Below are positions 50,801-61,650 of a DNA stretch of 64,000 bases, one piece after another; the first letter of the stretch is position 1; each line of letters starts with the position of its first letter. The stretch spans positions 54,042,152 to 54,106,151 of the forward strand of contig NC_083597.1 of NCBI RefSeq assembly GCF_020882245.1, in the 5' to 3' direction. A program made the translations under genes and the position numbers. The stretch is from Rhopalosiphum padi (Eukaryota > Arthropoda > Insecta > Hemiptera > Aphididae). The notes under the pieces are model-generated. The model worked only from the letters and a program-made list of their open reading frames with translations, made no database searches and was not told the DNA's origin.

Positions 50801-53800
50801 AAATATGGAGGATTTTAAACGGTTTTACGGCTTTTAATGGAAATATGGAGGCATTTTAACGATTCTATACATATTTACCGCTACTTTATGGGAATACGGA
50901 GGAATTTTAATTGATTTTAAAGAAATATATGTATTTTTACGGTTTCAATGTAATTATGGAGGATTAAACGGATTATTAACGGAAATATGGAGGATTTTAA
51001 GGATTTTAATGGAAATATGGAGGATTTTACGGATTTTAATGGAAAAATGGAGATATTTTATGAATTATATGGATATTTACGGCTTTATAATAGAAATGTG
51101 GAGTATTTTAATCGGTTTTTAATGGAAATATGGAGGATTTTACGGATTTTAACGGAAAAATGCAGGTATTTTATGAATTTTATGGATATTTAAGGCATTA
51201 TCAAGGAAATATGGAGGATTTATAACGGTTTTTAATGGAAATAAGGAGGAATTATAAGAATTATATGGATATTTACGGCTTTATAATAGAAATGTGGAGT
51301 AATTTATACTGTTTTAAAGGAAATATGGTGGATTTTACGGATTATTAATGGAAATATGGAGGAATTATAAGAATTATATAGATATTTACGGCTTTATAAT
51401 AGAAATGTGGAGTATTTTAATCGGTTTTTAATGGAAATATGGAGGATTTTACGGATTTTAATGGAAATATGGAGGAATTTTAACGATTCTATAAATATTT
51501 ACCGCTACTTTATGGGAATACGGAGGAATTTTAATTGATTTTAAAGAAATATATGTATTTTTACGGTTTCAATGTAATTATGGAGGATTAAACGGATTAT
51601 TAACGGAAATATGGAGGATTTTAAGGATTTTAATGGAAATATGGAGGATTTTACGGATTATAAATGGAAATATGGAAGAATTATAAGAATTATATGGATA
51701 TTTACGGCTTTATAATAGAAATGTGGAGTATTTTAATCGGTTTTTAATGGAAATATGGAGGATTTTACGGATTTTAACGGAAAAATGCAGGTATTTTATG
51801 AATTTTATGGATATTTAAGGCATTATCAAGGAAATATGGAGGATTTATAACGGTTTTTAATGGAAATAAGGAGGAATTATAAGAATTATATGGATATTTA
51901 CGGCTTTATAATAGAAATGTGGAGTAATTTATACTGTTTTAAAGGAAATATGGTGGATTTTACGGATTATTAATGGAAATATGGAGGAATTATAAGAATT
52001 ATATAGATATTTACGGCTTTATAATAGAAATGTGGAGTATTTTAATCGGTTTTTAATGGAAATATGGAGGATTTTACGGATTTTAATGGAAATATGGAGG
52101 AATTTTAACGATTCTATAAATATTTACCGCTACTTTATGGGAATACGGAGGAATTTTAATTGATTTTAAAGAAATATATGTATTTTTACGGTTTCAATGT
52201 AATTATGGAGGATTAAACGGATTATTAACGGAAATATGGAGGATTTTAAGGATTTTAATGGAAATATGGAGGATTTTACGGATTATAAATGGAAATATGG
52301 AAGAATTATAAGAATTATATGGATATTTACGGCTTTATAATAGAAATGTGGAGTATTTTAAACGGATTTAATGGAAATATGGAGGATTTTAAACGGTTTT
52401 ACGGCTTTTAATGGAAATATGCACTAATTTTAACGATTTTATAAATATTTACCGCTACTTTATGGGAATACGGAGGAATTTTAATTATTTTTAAAGAAAT
52501 ATATGTATTTTTACGGTTTTTTAATGTAATTATAGAGGATTCTATAGATCATAAACGGAAATATGGAGGATTTTAAACGGTTTTAATGGAAATATAGATT
52601 ATAAATTTAGATTTTACGGATTTTATGGATATTTACTGTTATTATAAGGGAATATGGATGAATTTTAATTATTATTAAAGAAATATATGTATTTTGACGG
52701 TTTTTAATGTAATTATGGAGGATTTTAAGGAAAATTAACGGAAATATGGAGTATTTTAAACGGTTTTACGGCTTTGAATGCAAATATGGAAGAATTTTAA
52801 ATGGTTTTACGGCTTTTAATGGATATATGGAAGATTTATAACGGTTTTTAATGGAAATATGGAAGATTTTACGGATTTTAATGGAAATATGGAGGATTTT
52901 CAACGGTTTTACGACTTTTAATGGAAATATAGAGGAATTTTAACTATTTTATAAATATTTACCGTTATTAAAAGGGAATACGGAGGAGTTTAAACGGTTT
53001 TACGGTTTAATACGGATTTTAGGCTTTTTAATGGAAATATAGAGGAATTATATGGATATTTACGGCATTATAATAAAAATGTGGAGTATTTTAAACGGTT
53101 TTAAAGGAAATATGGAGGATTTTATGGATTATTAATGGAAATATGGAGTATTTTAAACAGTTTTACGGCTTTTAATGGAAATATGGAGGATTTTCAACGG
53201 TTTTTAATGGAAATAAGGAGGAATTATAAGAATTATATGGATATTTATGGCATTTATAGAAATGTGGTGTAATTTATACTGTTTTAAAGGAAATATGGTG
53301 GATTTTACGGATTATTAATGGAAATATGGAGGAATTATAAGAATTATATAGATATTTACGGCTTTATAATAGAAATGTGGAGTATTTTAAACGGTTTTTA
53401 ATGGAAATATGGAGGATTTTACGGATTTTAATGGAAAAATGGAGATATTTTATGAATTTTATGGATATTTACCGCGTTATCATGGAAATATGGAAGATTT
53501 ATAACAGTTTTTAATGGAAATATGGAAGATTTTATGAATTTTATGGATATTTACGATCTTTAATGGAAATATGGAGGATATTAAACGGTTTTAATGGAAA
53601 TATAGAGGAATTTAAACTATTTTATAAATATTTACCGTTATTTAAAGGGAATACGGAGGAGTTTTACCGGTTTTACGGTTTAAAACGGAATTATAAAGGA
53701 TTTTTAACGGATAATCGGCTTTTTAATGGAAATATGGAGGAATTATAAGAATTATATAGATATTTACGGCTTTATAATAGAAAAATGTAGAGTAATTTAT

Positions 53801-53850
53801 ACTGTTTTAAAGGAAATATGGAGGATTTTACGGATTATTAATGGAAATAT
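47866..53850. repeat. 5985-bp super-repeat, copy 2
   Basis: Same length and order as copy 1. The only substitution I noticed is in AATACGGAGGAG (copy 1, near 44622) versus AATACGAAGGAG (copy 2, near 50607). Such likeness implies very recent duplication or active homogenisation; an assembly effect is also possible. Confidence 0.92.
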
Positions 53851-56114
53851 GGAGGATTTTAAACGGTTTTACGGCTTTTAATGGAAATATGGAGGAATTT
53901 TAACGATTCTATAAATATTTACCGCTACTTTATGGGAATACGGAGGAATTTTAATTGATTTTAAAGAAATATATGTATTTTTACGGTTTCAATGTAATTA
54001 TGGAGGATTAAACGGATTATTAACGGAAATATGGAGGATTTTAAGGATTTTAATGGAAATATGGAGGATTTTACGGATTTTAACGGAAAAATGCAGGTAT
54101 TTTATGAATTTTATGGATATTTAAGGCATTATCAAGGAAATATGGAGGATTTATAACGGTTTTTAATGGAAATAAGGAGGAATTATAAGAATTATATGGA
54201 TATTTACGGCTTTATAATAGAAATGTGGAGTAATTTATACTGTTTTAAAGGAAATATGGTGGATTTTACGGATTATTAATGGAAATATGGAGGAATTATA
54301 AGAATTATATAGATATTTACGGCTTTATAATAGAAATGTGGAGTATTTTAATCGGTTTTTAATGGAAATATGGAGGATTTTACGGATTTTAATGGAAATA
54401 TGGAGGAATTTTAACGATTCTATAAATATTTACCGCTACTTTATGGGAATACGGAGGAATTTTAATTGATTTTAAAGAAATATATGTATTTTTACGGTTT
54501 CAATGTAATTATGGAGGATTAAACGGATTATTAACGGAAATATGGAGGATTTTAAGGATTTTAATGGAAATATGGAGGATTTTACGGATTATAAATGGAA
54601 ATATGGAAGAATTATAAGAATTATATGGATACTTACGGCTTTATAATAGAAATGTGGAGTATTTTAATCGGTTTTTAATGGAAATATGGAGGATTTTACG
54701 GATTTTAACGGAAAAATGCAGGTATTTTATGAATTTTATGGATATTTAAGGCATTATCAAGGAAATATGGAGGATTTATAACGGTTTTTAATGGAAATAA
54801 GGAGGAATTATAAGAATTATATGGATATTTACGGCTTTATAATAGAAATGTGGAGTAATTTATACTGTTTTAAAGGAAATATGGTGGATTTTACGGATTA
54901 TTAATGGAAATATGGAGGAATTATAAGAATTATATAGATATTTACGGCTTTATAATAGAAATGTGGAGTATTTTAATCGGTTTTTAATGGAAATATGGAG
55001 GATTTTACGGATTTTAATGGAAATATGGAGGAATTTTAACGATTCTATAAATATTTACCGCTACTTTATGGGAATACGGAGGAATTTTAATTGATTATAA
55101 AGAAATATATGTATTTTTACGGTTTCAATGTAATTATGGAGGATTAAACGGATTATTAACGGAAATATGGAGGATTTTAAGGATTTTAATGGAAATATGG
55201 AGGATTTTACGGATTATAAATGGAAATATGGAAGAATTATAAGAATTATATGGATATTTACGGCTTTATAATAGAAATGTGGAGTATTTTAAACGGATTT
55301 AATGGAAATATGGAGGATTTTAAACGGTTTTACGGCTTTTAATGGAAATATGCACTAATTTTAACGATTTTATAAATATTTACCGCTACTTTATGGGAAT
55401 ACGGAGGAATTTTAATTATTTTTAAAGAAATATATGTATTTTTACGGTTTTTTAATGTAATTATAGAGGATTCTATAGATCATAAACGGAAATATGGAGG
55501 ATTTTAAACGGTTTTAATGGAAATATAGATTATAAATTTAGATTTTACGGATTTTATGGATATTTACTGTTATTATAAGGGAATATGGATGAATTTTAAT
55601 TATTATTAAAGAAATATATGTATTTTGACGGTTTTTAATGTAATTATGGAGGATTTTAAGGAAAATTAACGGAAATATGGAGTATTTTAAACGGTTTTAC
55701 GGCTTTGAATGCAAATATGGAAGAATTTTAAATGGTTTTACGGCTTTTAATGGATATATGGAAGATTTATAACGGTTTTTAATGGAAATATGGAAGATTT
55801 TACGGATTTTAATGGAAATATGGAGGATTTTCAACGGTTTTACGACTTTTAATGGAAATATAGAGGAATTTTAACTATTTTATAAATATTTACCGTTATT
55901 AAAAGGGAATACGGAGGAGTTTAAACGGTTTTACGGTTTAATACGGATTTTAGGCTTTTTAATGGAAATATAGAGGAATTATATGGATATTTACGGCATT
56001 ATAATAAAAATGTGGAGTATTTTAAACGGTTTTAAAGGAAATATGGAGGATTTTATGGATTATTAATGGAAATATGGAGTATTTTAAACAGTTTTACGGC
56101 TTTTAATGGAAATA
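53851..56114. repeat. 5985-bp super-repeat, copy 3, truncated after about 2264 bp
   Basis: Follows copies 1 and 2 through the private markers at 54631, 55091 and 55352. At about 56114 it leaves them: copies 1 and 2 read AATATAGAGGAATTTTAAC at this point, while copy 3 switches to AATATGGAGGATTTTCAACGG. That is the sequence found at about 47185 and 53170, an offset of 8916 bp from the first of these. The switch is inside a shared stretch, so a recombination breakpoint is likely. Confidence 0.88.
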
Positions 56115-56460
56115 TGGAGGATTTTCAACGGTTTTTAATGGAAATAAGGAGGAATTATAAGAATTATATGGATATTTATGGCATTTATAGAAATGTGGTG
56201 TAATTTATACTGTTTTAAAGGAAATATGGTGGATTTTACGGATTATTAATGGAAATATGGAGGAATTATAAGAATTATATAGATATTTACGGCTTTATAA
56301 TAGAAATGTGGAGTATTTTAAACGGTTTTAAAGGAAATATGGAGGATTTTATGGATTATTAATGGAAATATGGAGTATTTTAAACAGTTTTACGGCTTTT
56401 AATGGAAATATGGAGTATTTTAAACAGTTTTACGGCTTTTAATGGAAATATGGAGGATTT
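56115..56460. repeat. Satellite, rearranged right end
   Basis: The sequence follows the 47185-47420 type, then switches again near 56330 to the AAAGGAAATATGGAGGATTTT type. A short segment ending in AAACAGTTTTACGGCTTTTA is then repeated twice in tandem (56366-56440, about 52 bp apart). The patchwork suggests repeated small unequal exchanges at the array end. Confidence 0.75.
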
Positions 56461-57364
56461 TCAACGGTTTTAATGCAAATAAGGAGCATTTTTAACGATT
56501 CTATAAATATTTTCCGCTACTTTATGGGAATACGGAGGAATTTTTATTATTTTTAAAGAAATATATGTATTTTTACGGTTTTTAATGTAATTATAGAGGA
56601 TTCTACGGATTATTAACGGAAATATGGAGGATTTTAAGGATTTAATGGAATTATGGAGGATTTTTAAGAAGGTTATGGATATTTACGGTCTTTAATGGAA
56701 ATATTTAGGATTTTAAACAGTTTTAATGGAAATATGGAGGAGTTTTAACTATTTTATAAATATTTACTGTTATTAAAAGGGAATACGGAGGAGTTTTAAC
56801 GGTTTTACGACTTTTAATGGAAATATGGAGGATTTTTAACGGTTTTATAGCTTTTAGTTAAAATGTGAAGGATTTGTAACTGTTTTACGGATTTTAATGG
56901 AAATAAATAGGATTTTAAACGGTTTTTTGGCTTTTAATGGAAATATGGAGGATATCTTCGTCTGTATCGTATAAATGTGTAGGATTTTGATGATATACGA
57001 CTTTATTATAGAAATATTAATGAGTTTTTAATGGTTATTATAGATTTTTACGAATTTTTTAATGAAATTTTTAAGGTTTTTTATGACATCTTTTATGGAA
57101 TTATAAGGAAAATTATAGATAATTTAATATTTTTACTGTTATTTAAGGATTATTACAAGAATTATTGATATTTACGGATTTTTATGAATAATTAAGGCTT
57201 TTTAATGGAATTATAATAAATTTTAAGTATTTTTATAGTTTTAATAATTTTTATGGATTTGTTGTAGTTATATAGTGGTTTTAAGGAATTTAAAGATTTT
57301 TTTATGAATGATTATTATTAATATTATTTTTTATTTATTATTATTATTATTAATTTATGGTTTT
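56461..57364. repeat. Satellite, right edge, progressive decay
   Basis: The core GGAAATATGGAGG is still readable to about 56950, then only partial motifs (TTTTTACGG, TTTTAATGG, TTAAGG) remain, with indels and T-runs, fading out near 57300. There is no sharp boundary, which is typical of satellite edges that escape homogenisation. Confidence 0.75.
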
Positions 57365-57541
57365 TTAAGGATTATTATGGCTTTTAATTAATTATACGGA
57401 ATATAATGGATTTTTATTGGTAGTTATCACAATACAATGTACTCCACGGATACACCGTCCGGGTAGCAGATTGTTCATAAATATATTTTATTTTAAATTT
57501 ACATTATAAACTTAAACTCAAAAAATAATACGAAAAAAACT

Positions 57542-57580
<39 letters not shown>

Positions 57581-57985
57581 TTATGGACTTTTAAGGATTA
57601 TTATGGCTTTTAATTAATTATACGGAATATAATGGATTTTTATTGGTAGTTATCACAATACAATGTACTCCACGGATACACCGTCCGGGTAGCAGATTGT
57701 TCATAAATATATTTTATTTTAAATTTACATTATAAACTTAAACTCAAAAAATAATACGAAAAAAACTTATTTATTTATTATTATTATTATTATTTTATGG
57801 ACTTTTAAGGATTATTACGGCTTTTAATAAATTATAAGGAATATAATGGATTTTTATTGGTAGTTATCAAAATACAATGTACTCCACGGATACACCGTCC
57901 GGGTAGCAGATTGTTCATAAATATATTTTATTTTAAGTTTATAATGTAAATTTAAACCCAAAAAATAATAATAAAAAAACTTACG
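57365..57985. repeat. Triplicated 214-226-bp unit with (TTA)n junctions
   Basis: Three copies start with TTAAGGATTATTA/ACGGCTTTT at 57365, 57591 and 57805. Each contains ACTCCACGGATACACCGTCC and GGGTAGCAGATTGTTCATAA (at 57441, 57667 and 57881). The spacing differs (226 and 214 bp) because the (TTA)n run at each junction differs in length (57550-57580 and about 57775-57794). Each copy joins decayed satellite edge to the left end of the MITE described next. Copies 1 and 2 are more alike than copy 3. Confidence 0.93.
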
Positions 57986-58324
57986 TAATCGTCGACTATT
58001 CCCGGGAAACCGCGACTTGTATCAATCTAAAATATTAAAAAAAAAAAGAAGAATTATGATTAATATTGTTATGTTTCTTAGTTATTATTTCTACATTATT
58101 TTGATTCTAATCACGTAGTGCTTAACTTAATCTTACATATTAAATTAGATACAATTACCTCTGTTTGTAGATATTGTGTCTAAAGACACCTATCATAATA
58201 AAAACAAATGCATACGTTTCGTTTATTATGGTTTTTTGTAAAAAATTGTACCTAGTCACTAATCAATTTACGTTTTAAACTTAAAATAAAATATACTCAT
58301 TTTTATGAAAAATCCGCTACCCGG
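57899..58324. mobile_element. Candidate MITE with inverted ends of about 60 bp
   Basis: The left end CCGGGTAGCAGATTGTTCAT (57899 on) continues with TATTTTATTTTAAGTTTA. The right end on the minus strand (from 58324) reads CCGGGTAGCGGATTTTTCAT, then TATTTTATTTTAAGTTTA and AACGTAAATT. The inverted arms match over about 60 bp apart from a 6-bp indel and a few substitutions. No clear target duplication is seen and there is no coding frame. The superfamily is unknown. The left arm is also present twice more upstream in the triplicated unit. Confidence 0.7.
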
Positions 58325-58567
58325 ATGATATAATCGATGTAGACGCATATTTTATTAATTTATAAGTTATATAATACTGAACTTCAAACAGTCATAATGT
58401 GAGTTTCCAGTAAACTTTTTATTTTTGTTTTTGCATTAAAAGAAACTAATCATAATTCCTAAAAAACATTTTAAAATTTCAGATATAAAAAGAAAATATT
58501 TATATGAATACTAACGAAAAAAATAATTTGAACATTTTAAAAAATTGTAATAATAAAAAAAAATAAA
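58325..58567. repeat. First unit of an old tandem duplication
   Basis: From about 58381, CTTCAAACAGTCATAA followed by TTTCCAGTAAAC and TATAAAAAGA resembles the sequence from about 58778 (CTTTAAACAGTCATAA, TTTCCAGTAAAC, TATAAAAAGACA). The offset is about 397 bp and the identity is modest. Confidence 0.6.
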
Positions 58568-59503
58568 GAACATTGTTTTTATATATAATTTCAAAATATT
58601 TTTAAAATAATAACATAAGTAAGAAATACTCTCATAAAAAATTAGTTAAAATACTTTAAGTTATCAGTATATAAGATTATTTGATTTAAACTATAACTCA
58701 ATATAAAAATCGTTTTAGAAGAATTAGTTTTTTCAGGGGGATGAATAATTAATACTCAATAAATCATAAAATATTGAACTTTAAACAGTCATAAAAAATA
58801 ATTTTTTCTTTCCAGTAAACCTTTTTTGTTGTTGTTATAGGTAAAAAAAAGCTAATAAGAAATACTATATTAAGTTTTTAAATTTTTATATAAAAAGACA
58901 ATATTATATGAATATCTGATGAAAATATAATTTTAAAATTGTACATATTTAGACAAAAATTGTCAACATTTTAATTTAAATTAGATAATAGATAATAGAT
59001 TTTTTATTACAGTAATTTAATAAACGACTGATGAGGAAACCTGTATTAAATTTTAAATCATATTTGCTATCGATAATTTTTATCGGCTTAAAAACTAAAA
59101 TAAAAATTTTAATTATTTAAAATAGTTAAAATGTTTTTATAATTATACAATGTTTAGGAAATCATAATGTAGACAGTTGGTAAAATTTTCTACATACTAT
59201 GATTAGCATTTTTAAATTAAAACCTAATAAATGAATTAATTTTGTCGAAATTATACAAGTATATAGCGTAATGAATAATGATTTCAGTGTTTCCGATATT
59301 ATGACTAGATCTGAACTTTTTTATTTTATTTTACTATTACCCACCCAAAGTAAATAGATCATATTTGCTACAAAATTTCTCACCAATAAATAAGACTATC
59401 CTCCACCAACATAATTATTTACGTTGTTATAGGTATAATGTCGTTATAGTGACATACTTAACCTAGTCTAATGTAGTCATCTACTATACAGCAGACTGAT
59501 AAC
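58568..59503 (+). repeat. Duplicated block Q, copy A
   Basis: Similar to 61651-62285 in the same orientation. Shared strings include ACATAAGTAAGAAATACTCT, GGGGGATGAATAATTAATAC, ACGACTGATGAGGAA and CATACTTAACCTAGTCTA. Copy A has about 22 bp extra near 58670 and about 301 bp extra at 59070-59370. The larger extra segment is bounded by the 13-bp direct repeat ATCATATTTGCTA (59057-59069 and 59358-59370). Confidence 0.88.
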
Positions 59504-59719
59504 TTAAGTATTTATCGTTTAAATATATAATTTCGTTTTATAATAATTTTACATAAATCAGATAACCTAAAATGGGGCCTCGTTTGACATTTTTGGGATT
59601 TTGACCCAACGAATAAATTTTTATTGATACTTTTAGAAAAACAAATAATCGTAAATGTGTTATACCTATAACATAGCTAAATAGCTAAAAAATAATTAAA
59701 TTGCTTAGAAAATAATTAT
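59504..59719. other. AT-rich non-coding DNA
   Basis: Short spacer. GGGGCCTCGTTTGAC near 59574 is the only GC-rich spot. Nothing is recognised. Confidence 0.45.
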
Positions 59720-60290
59720 ATAAAATTTGCTACATTTTTTTGGTATTTACGGATATTCATTATTTAATTACAAAAAACGCGAAAATTGTTTAATAGAAAT
59801 ATTATAACTAAAAATATTCGATATTTTTAACTGGGAATTAAACTTTTTATTAGGAACCTTGCATTACATTTTCAAGCATTTTTTTCAAATATATTTATAC
59901 TATTTTTATTAGCATTAATAAAAAAAAAATACCAAATACAAATCGAAACTGTCTATTGCCTATAAATATTTAAAAAAACATTTAAAATATTTGAAAAATT
60001 ATAATAATTATATTATATATATATAATGCTAATATAGGTAATCATTTATAGATAATTTCAAGTCTCTACAGTTATTCGTTTTTTAATCACATTACCTAAA
60101 CAAAATCAATTATGTTGAAAATTCTATGTATGAAAAAAATACAGTTTTTCCTTAAATGTTTACTTATGTTTATCAATCATTTTGGAAAATAAATTTTATA
60201 TTTGACCTCCCTAAAGTACAAACTAGATCCAATTTGCAATCCATAAACTCCCTCAAAGTTGAAAGTTCGACCAATTCATAATAAAGGAAA
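59720..60290 (+). repeat. Dispersed repeat P, 3' part
   Basis: Contains AACCTTGCATTACATTTTCA (59856), GCCTATAAATATTT and near the end CCCTAAAGTACAAACTAGAT followed by CAATTTGCAATCC and GTTGAAAGTTCG. These match the end of the copy at 18078-19870 and its minus-strand relative at 12540-13490. Confidence 0.65.
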
Positions 60291-60504
60291 ATCACACATA
60301 GTTATAAAATAAATGTAATCGTAACACTTATTAAAATCTAAAAATTATAAATTATAATACAAATATTAGGAATAATATAATTTGTTAATTTATTTCCAAA
60401 ATTTATTGTTAAGCAAATTTTTTTTTTTAACTGAAATCTAGTACAATGTTTCTCATAATATGTATATATTATTTTTAATTTATAATTATAATGTAATTTA
60501 AAAA

Positions 60505-61335
60505 AAAAGTGGGCAAGTGGGTATCGCTCTGCTGTATAGACACTATAGACATATAGTAGAGATAGAGAGTAAATTACTATAATAGATGTGTTAAATTTGA
60601 ATGTAATGACAGGTATCATTGTATACGAAAAACGATGAACGTAGATGATTTGTTAGTCTAGGATAATTAGTAAGATATATTATATTATTACCTATATTTA
60701 AATTGTAATATATTGTTATTATACTCGAATTCGTAAAAAAAAAAAATTTCATACGCTCATAAAATTTTTTCTATATTGACGCTTGAATTTTTTTTTGCAG
60801 TTACTTGAAGGAAAACTTATGGATAACCTTGTATTTGGTTTTTTAACCATAGGTATAGATAACAACAATTTTACCAATTTTCAACTTCAAAATTTCTTGC
60901 AAATTTTGGCGATTTTGATATATTTTGTAAACATTTGAACTTTAAATGATTATAAACAAAAATTGTGGCTAACGATTTTTGATTTTTTTTTTTTTTTACT
61001 TCGATAATTACAACTTTTTAATAAACCTTGTATTACATTTTAAAGATTATTTGGATAGCCAATTTTTTTTTTTATTGTCATTTTGAAAAAAAAACTTAGA
61101 AAAATCGAACATTTCAATTGTCTATAAATAGCTTTAAAAAGGTCAAAATATTTTGAAAATTTAATCATAAATAGATAACGCTAATATAAACATTTTGTGA
61201 AAATTTCAAGTATTTACAAAGATTCGTTTTTGAGTTACTGCAAAATAAAAAAATCGATTTTGTCGAAAATTGATTATGCGTAAAAATTCCCGTTTTTTCG
61301 TTACTTTAAAATCAAAGCATTATTTGTACTCCAAA
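60505..61335 (+). repeat. Dispersed repeat P, 5' and central part
   Basis: Starts with GGGTATCGCTCTGCTGTATA and GTTAAATTTGAATG, matching the start of the 18078 copy. The centre has AACCTTGTATTACATTTTAA, GTCTATAAATAGC, TCAAAATATTTTGAAAATTT and AAATCGATTTTGTCGAAAAT, the last also near 19669. The end ATTCCCGTTTTTTCGTTAC matches ATTCCCGGTTTTCTTA near 19701. A minus-strand frame of 93 codons (60338-60619) spans its start and is not a gene. Confidence 0.65.
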
Positions 61336-61650
61336 ACATGATGACAGGCACAAAAAAAACATACATAATTTTAAAATCAATACATTCCTTACTTCGTTCA
61401 TAATCTAAAAAATAATAATAACTTAACTTGAGTTAATAAGTTAATTGAAAGTTTTCATATAAATTTTAACTTAACTGAGTTAAAAAAAAATTAGATTAAC
61501 TATTAATTTTAAACTTATTAAAAATTTTTCTTTTAACTTAATTTAACTTAATTAAAAATATTATCATTAACTTTTTCAGGCTTAATTATAACATACACGT
61601 AAATGTCTTATGTTCCAAAGAATAATGTTTTTAAATAATAAAACAATAAT
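61336..61650. repeat. Low-complexity TTAACTTAA-rich DNA
   Basis: Between about 61418 and 61580 the motifs AACTTAA, TTAACTT and GAGTTAA recur irregularly on both strands, giving weak local palindromes. There is no clear period. Confidence 0.5.

Larger units (their letters stand above)
30848..57364. repeat. 26-kb satellite array with multi-level higher-order repeats
   Basis: The array is built from a basic unit of about 30 bp, with core GGAAATATGGAGGATTTTA followed by CGGATTTTAAT before the next core. Exact 30-bp spacing can be read, for example, at 34225-34260. Variant units carry AAACGG, ACGGC, TAGAGG or TATAAATATTTACCG. Units are ordered into 625-bp higher-order units, blocks of about 3.0 kb and a 5985-bp super-repeat. 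The + strand is G-rich and C-poor; C appears mostly in CGG, GGC or CCG contexts, leaving about one CpG per unit. Repeated short open frames (68 codons at 34200, 37245, 40802, 45002, 50987; 61 codons at 36777, 47578, 53563) are copies made by the repeat itself, not genes. The array may be heterochromatic, but its chromosomal position cannot be seen. Confidence 0.97.

Noticed and set aside
34200..53748. Identical 68- and 61-codon frames repeated eight times, as a possible gene family
   Set aside because: Their identity follows from copying of the satellite. They are made of the 30-bp unit and lack any start-site or transcript evidence.
30848..57364. CRISPR-like array
   Set aside because: Repeats are contiguous and hierarchical without unique spacers, and the surroundings are insect nuclear DNA with no cas genes.
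30848..57364. Telomeric array
   Set aside because: The unit is not TTAGG or a relative, and non-telomeric DNA lies on both sides.
30848..57364. SRF-type CArG boxes in each satellite unit
   Set aside because: The motif is GGAAATATGG, with GG at both ends, so it does not fit CC(A/T)6GG.
60265..60285. tRNA-like T-loop (AGTTCGACC)
   Set aside because: No matching stem, anticodon arm or acceptor stem is found around it, and it lies in repeat P.
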